64,000 nucleotides of DNA from Littorina saxatilis (Eukaryota; Mollusca; Gastropoda; Littorinimorpha; Littorinidae), in the NCBI RefSeq assembly GCF_037325665.1, contig NC_090248.1:12781765-12845764 (forward strand), in the 5' to 3' direction. Shown here in pieces: positions 58,572 through 64,000 of this stretch (position 1 is its first letter; every line of letters begins with the position of its first letter). The translations under genes and the position numbers were made by a program. The notes under the pieces were generated by a model that was given only the letters and a program-made list of their open reading frames with translations, was not told the DNA's origin and did no database searches.

Positions 58572-59093
58572 TGTGTGTGTCTGTGTGTAGAGCGATTCAG
58601 ACTAAACTACTGGACCGATCTTTATGAAATTGGACATGAGAGTTCCTGGGAATGATATCCCCGGACAGTGTTTTTAATTTTTTCGATAAATTGATGACGT
58701 CATATCCGGCTTTTTGTAAAAGTTGAGGCGGCACTGTCACACCCTCATTTTTCAATCAAATTGATTGAAATTTTGGCAAAGCAATCTTCGACAAAGGCCG
58801 GACTTTGGTATTGCATTTCAGCTTGGTGGCTTAAAAAATAATTAATGAATTGTCGGTCCCTGATTCCAAAAACATATAGATATGATATGTTTGGATTAAA
58901 AACAAACTCAGTACACTAAAAAGAAAAGAGATACAGAAAAGCGCGACCATTACCGCACTATTCTGGCTTGTCGATTTCACTGCCTTTGCCACTAGCGGTG
59001 GACTGACGAAACTACGAGTATGCGGTCTTGGTGAAAAAATGCAGTGCGTTCGACTGCTTGACTAAATGTTGTTATTTCGCCTAACGCGACTTG
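58476..59093 (-). mobile_element. 880-bp element, internally deleted reversed copy
   Basis: Begins acatttaatcaagatttgac and ends cgcctaacgcgacttgtt. Lies 65 bp from the previous copy in opposite orientation. Confidence 0.85.
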
Positions 59094-59353
59094 TTATTCT
59101 CTGGCTCAGCAGATTGCGATTCGCGGTGACTATCGTCTGCTTCGATCGACTCGACAACATTGATACCACTCACACTGACACTGTCCACATTCGCGGTGTT
59201 TCTGTCATTTTGTCAGGAATCACTTACCTTGGCGAATGGTAGCAAACCTTAGCCAATTTAGGTTTTTTTCTTTTTTGGTTGCGACATGATGTTCACATCC
59301 AAATCGAAAGCACTGACTGACTGATAAACTATCGCGAACCGGCGAACGCAAAC

Positions 59354-59395
59354 GCTGAGAGTGTGGTTTCCCTTGTCCAAGGGAAACCACTCTTG
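59354..59395. repeat. Perfect hairpin
   Basis: gtggtttcccttg and caagggaaaccac separated by two bases. Confidence 0.85.
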
Positions 59396-60351
59396 CATCT
59401 ATAATTTTCGTCAATGGCTTCTGTTCAAAACATTGATGTTTCGTTTTTGGTATTCGCGAAGGAAATCAACGCCAGTCAGTTGACTAAGTACATCGGCAGC
59501 AGTTTTAGCAATCAAAGCCTGACCAATACAAAAAACTGGACAAACTTTGGCCGATTCAGGCGAATACTCTTCGGACATTTGGCCGATAGGGACATGAAAG
59601 TTTCGGCCAAAGTAAAAAAAAAAAAATCGGCGATTGGCCAAAGGGCCGACCCAAACGACACCCCTGAGCGAGTGGGGTTTCTCGGCAGAAGCATCATCGT
59701 ACCATTACCAACCTGTGCAGTCAAAACAATCAGAAATACTTTCCTAAACGGACGAAGAGTGGGGTTCAAACTCCCTGAGCTACAGAAGGCTGAAACTATA
59801 CTTTTACAAATCGTGTGACTGTGTTGAACAAGTATCTTTGGTTGAACAGCTTCCTGCATGGTTTGAAGATGATACTGGGTTGTCACGTGGTCCGGTGCAT
59901 GGTTCACATGCTGCAACATTTTGTTCCAGATATTGTCCACTGTTGGTGTACTTCAGCATCAGGTAGTCAGTCCATGAGCCGGTCAGCATAGCCTGTGTCC
60001 AGTATTGTCCGTTTGCCTGTTGCCTGAAACATGGTTTTTTGGAAGTAACTCACGATCTCTGCACACATTTTAACATGTGAATAAGAACAGAAAAAGTTTG
60101 TCAAAAGTATACATAGTTTAATTTGCATTTACTTAAAGGCCAGACTTTCTTCTCGTTCATTATTTCTTCATAAAGATTCTGGAAATTAACAAAATGTTTC
60201 CCCCTCTCAATTGCCTCCTAACTTTTTTTAAAATGCATGTCGGTTTGTTGTCATCTGTGCATTACTACCTCTTGCCACCCGGCCGTGCGGCCATTGCCAC
60301 CAGGTATCTCAACAATCAAACTGTCTATACAGGCTTAAAGGCACGTCCTTT

Positions 60352-60995
60352 TCCAAAAATTGCTCACTACACAGATCTGCGAAGACTTTTACATAGAAAA
60401 AAAAATCTCTTGACTTGAACATATACCAGGAATCAACATCCTGACTGGTTTTTGGAGCTGGATTTTTTAGGGAATGTTTTACACGTGTGGCGTTTAAGAA
60501 TTCTACATTCGCAAAGAGAGTACCCATACAGAGTGTTCAGTTCTGGTATTTTTCAAAACGGAAGGATGTCCATATCCCATGTTAAAGCCTGGTAAGATTT
60601 GAGATTTTGAACCCAATCGTTTACACGGAAAGGGCTGTCGAAGGGCTGTCCATTTAAGAGGACGCATCCATGCCTGGATGAGAAATACACTACTATAACA
60701 CAGAAAAGGCACGAGTTTAACCTGCATGTTCACAAAACTGGTTCAGAGGCCCGGTAAAGGGCACACATGTTAGTTATTTTAAGAGAACATCACGAAGACC
60801 TAATTATCAAATTAAAGCCTTTCTGCACGAATGTACATCTTCTATGAATTAATTTATAAAACGCCACATGTGTAATTCATTCCACACACAAAATCCAGCT
60901 CCAAGAAGCAGTGAGGCTGTTGATTATTGGTATGTGTTCAAGTCGAGAGATGATTTTTCCTGATTTAGTGAGCAAAGACCTGCATTTTTTTTAAA
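60352..60995. repeat. Two inverted copies of a ~130-bp repeat
   Basis: 60395-60500 and the complement of 60865-60965 share cgacttgaaca, aatcaacatcctgac-like, ttggagctggatttt and cacatgtggcgttt motifs, with ~360 bp between. Confidence 0.75.
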
Positions 60996-62094
60996 CGTGT
61001 TCAGAGGCCTTGAAATGGTTAATCATTTTGTTTCTTTCAAGTAGTCTTTATGAAGAAAAAATTAACAATAAGGAAGGCAAATGCAAATTAGATTCCTCTT
61101 GACGAACTTTTTATGTTCTTCTTCACGTGTTACATTATGCGTACGTAGATCGCAAGATATTTTCGAAAAAAATTCATAGATAAGCCAATCTGCAAACGGA
61201 CAAAAATTCACAATATTATTTTATGAAGCCAATAAATTTGACTCAAGAACTAAGCTTATGTGTTTGAGGTGATGTGCATGGGTATGAATGTTGAATGAGT
61301 CCGTCAAAGATACCCTTCATGTCGCCTTACAGTGGAACCTACCATTAAAATTATACCACCTTAAACTACCTTGCTCTTTCAAATGTACTGCTTAAAGTTA
61401 AACTTCTTGAACATGCAACTCTTGCTGTCTACCATAAAGACCATCAGGTCAACAACATACTCGTGAATGTTTCGTTTTGGTCTATAATTGAACATTTCAG
61501 AAAATGCTTTCATATTTTTTATTCGGAAGCATACTAACTTTATTTGAAACTACTTTTACAGATATATAGTTTTGCAGGTTGACGGGAGGTGAGTTACGAA
61601 AGAAATTCAATCCATATGTCGCTCAGCACAGAAAGCATAAACGATTAACATGAGTAGAAATGAACTTGTACTTGTTTTCATAATGTATTATTTGGATGGT
61701 ATCTGTCAAAGACACTTTCTCGTTTTTTGCAAAGCTAGAATAAGGTCTGGAAGTAAAAGAAGAGAGAAAATGAGTGTGAGTATAAATCAATTCGAAAGTA
61801 TGCTTCTCATAGATCTATACAGTACACTGAACATTTAGACACCCTCTGGAAGTCGTCTGGATGTGTATCCATGTTGTAGCAATTAGACTGGTTTTGTGTC
61901 TCTCAGTCAATGCAGAAAGATTAATTCCCTGCACAATTCGTAATCTTCTTGTCTCTAGCATGCAGGTGTCTGTTTACCTTACCGGTTGCACATCCACCAA
62001 ATGCTTAGATCTGGTAAAAATAGCATTAAACCATGCTTCCAGCAAACGCTGCCAATTTCATGAATTGATATCAGGGCATAGTTTGCGACTGTAG

Positions 62095-62342
62095 GCATGG
62101 TACTGAAGGAATGGCAGTTTCAGCTGAAATAAAGCCGGGGGTCCAGGGGGCCGCTCAGGCCCCCTGGCGGGGTCAAGGGGCAGCGCCCCTTGTGGGGGTC
62201 AGGGGGCAAGGCCCCCTGAAGCTGACGACTTTTTACTAATTCAAATGTGTTTAGTGCCCTCTCCTTGAAGCTGAGAGGGATATAAGTGAAAGATAACAAG
62301 GCTTGAGTAAGAAAAAATAATAATCTCAAGTCAATCAGCAGA

Positions 62343-62373
<31 letters not shown>

Positions 62374-62445
62374 ATTTTATTTTTTTTTCTTCAGATTTTC
62401 GTTTTCGGCGGATTTCCGCCGATCGGCGGAAGAGTACCATGCCTG
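62095..62445. mobile_element. CAGGCATG-type element, divergent copy
   Basis: Ends taggcatggtactg and agtaccatgcctgg; GC-rich palindromes ccccctggcggggtcaaggg within, and a (TTTA)n tract near 62347. Confidence 0.55.
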
Positions 62446-62669
62446 GGTCACTGAATAGAATAGATAACGTGACACACGCATTGTCTTACGTGTCCACAAC
62501 CCTGACTACTTTTTACTCTTACTCTTAGCTCAGCTCAGACCGTTCTGTAACTCTGTAGATCTAGCCTGTGGCGCATCTGTACTCCAGCGAATATCAGCCG
62601 TACCCAGACACACTGTTCTGCACCAATTCGTATTCGCTGCGCAGCAAAACAATGTTTACGTGTAAATGT

Positions 62670-62785
62670 TCTGCGCGAAGTTAGAATCCGGTTTCATTCT
62701 AGAATGGACCGGGTCCAGGTTGGAATTCTAACCCTGCGCAAGTACAGGGGTGCCATTCTAGAATGAAACCCTTGAATAAAGGGGG
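62670..62785. repeat. Inverted repeat with ggtttcattctagaatgg arms
   Basis: ggtttcattctagaatgg near 62690 and its exact complement near 62752; an outer pair (gttagaat/attctaac) is also present. Confidence 0.85.
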
Positions 62786-62789
62786 CCGT

Positions 62790-64000
62790 AATGTTTGTAG
62801 GTAAGACAGAGTTGTCTTCCCTTGAATTATCTCCACCTGCACCTTCCCTTTGATAAAATGGGGCTGATTTGTCTACCCCTGAAAAAAATCCGTTTTTTTG
62901 ACAATTTTTTTGACAGACAGACAGACAGACGGTCAGACCGACTAACCGACAGACATACCAACAGAAGGACAGAGTGAGTTATAGAGCTGTTGTCACAGGT
63001 TTAAAAAAAAGTTGACATTAACAAAAACAGAAATCAACAACAACTTTTGTCTGGTTTTATAATATTATGGGAAAACATTGAAAGCAATTCATAGTAGTAG
63101 TACTACCACAACAAATACTCTCAAAGGGGAATTCCATGCCTAAAAGTTTGACAGTTTTTATTTAATCTATCAGAATCCCTACCTTCCAAACTGTGATATG
63201 CCCACGTTTCAAACTCCTACAGCCCTGCATTACTACTACACAAAAGAACAAAGTTCCAAGAATTATATCCTGGTGCACATTTATTTGTAGAGGAAGTACC
63301 AATCATTCAAGAGAGTTCACTTGATTTACAAATGGATTGGAGGTCTGTCATTTCCAAGCAACTGAATTGTAGCTTAAAATCAGTGAATACCCTTTATTTC
63401 TGACCAAGCCTCATTGCAATGACAGTCAATTAATTTTTCTCTCCAAAATCACAACATTATACCATGTCATACTTTCAAATAACCTCTGATTGCCCTTGAA
63501 AAAAATACAGGCTCCTGACGTTCTCAGTGCCCAGTGACGGCAGAGATTGACGAATTGCAATTCAACCGTGTAGCAAGATGACACCACTTGAGCCAGAGGT
63601 CAACTAATGATTAGTAATGACATTCCAATTCACAGCATCTTGATTGACAAGCTTGATTTTCCGTAATAACTGTGGAAAGTCAGAATTTTCAAAAATTTTC
63701 CCTGAAAAGCATAAATACTCGAAGCTCAGCGTTCACAAATGAATCAAATGAAAGAATGAAATCGATGATTAGATGCCACAAGACCTTATGTCGAAATACA
63801 AACGCCAGTTATGGGATGATATGTCATTTTGGAGAAAACAGAGACGATTTTCTTCAGAAACTAGCCTCGCCTTTGCCGATTTTCGTGGGGCCCACCGCAG
63901 CCAATTGCTTTCTTTGTGGTCGGCGCTCATAACGAGGGGTTTGCTATGGCTGCGAGTCTTGTGGTCAAAGCAGCACCGTTCTTAAGAGGCGCATGCCTGA
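62790..64000. other. Terminal stretch with no recognised gene
   Basis: AT-rich sequence with a short (GACA)n run near 62915. No exon or named repeat was recognised. Confidence 0.5.

Noticed and set aside
59414-59818. 134-codon frame starting MASVQNIDVSFLVF
   Set aside because: A true ATG, but the sequence has repeat-like internal motifs, no recognised domain and competing frames on the other strand.

Overview
This is eukaryotic, intron-rich, AT-leaning DNA crowded with short dispersed repeats. The repeats look molluscan: tRNA-headed SINEs ending in TTGA or GAA runs, a retroposed block of a type widespread in molluscs, and many copies of an ~880-bp element starting acaagtcgcgtaaggcg. My best guess is a caenogastropod snail, perhaps a periwinkle (Littorina). 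That is recognition from memory, not a search.

Three conserved genes fill the first 45 kb, and I rebuilt each from splice signals and phase-consistent exons. (1) CCDC66 homologue, minus strand, 224-24640 plus a likely first exon at 25711-25777: 17 exons, about 949 codons, a centrosome/cilium/microtubule coiled-coil protein. (2) MRPL46, plus strand, 26457-33829: 6 exons, 279 residues, a protein of the mitochondrial ribosome large subunit. (3) RPAP3, minus strand, 34446-45132: 10 exons, 548 residues, a TPR co-chaperone of the HSP90/R2TP system. CCDC66 and MRPL46 are head to head across ~0.7 kb. MRPL46 and RPAP3 are tail to tail, with 3' ends that probably overlap. RPAP3 is head to head, 140 bp apart, with a small unrecognised plus-strand gene (45273-46592).

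The last 18 kb is accessory. It holds an interrupted FEN/XPG-like (PIN-fold) nuclease gene with a cysteine-rich CXC tail (47748-50005, minus), a possible exon of a P2X7-tail-like protein (52056-52187), an unrecognised exon pair (56080-56850), and many transposon relics.

Introns and spacers carry a rich DNA-transposon and SINE record: a Tigger/pogo relic, two piggyBac-like MITEs with TTAA ends, a family with CAGGCATG termini (one copy carrying a hAT-type BED/TTF zinc-finger relic), large foldbacks, a LINE 3' end, nested SINEs with clear target-site duplications, and a 118-bp satellite-like array. No CRISPR array, rRNA gene or convincing functional tRNA gene was seen. I recognised no retrovirus, LTR element or Polinton.
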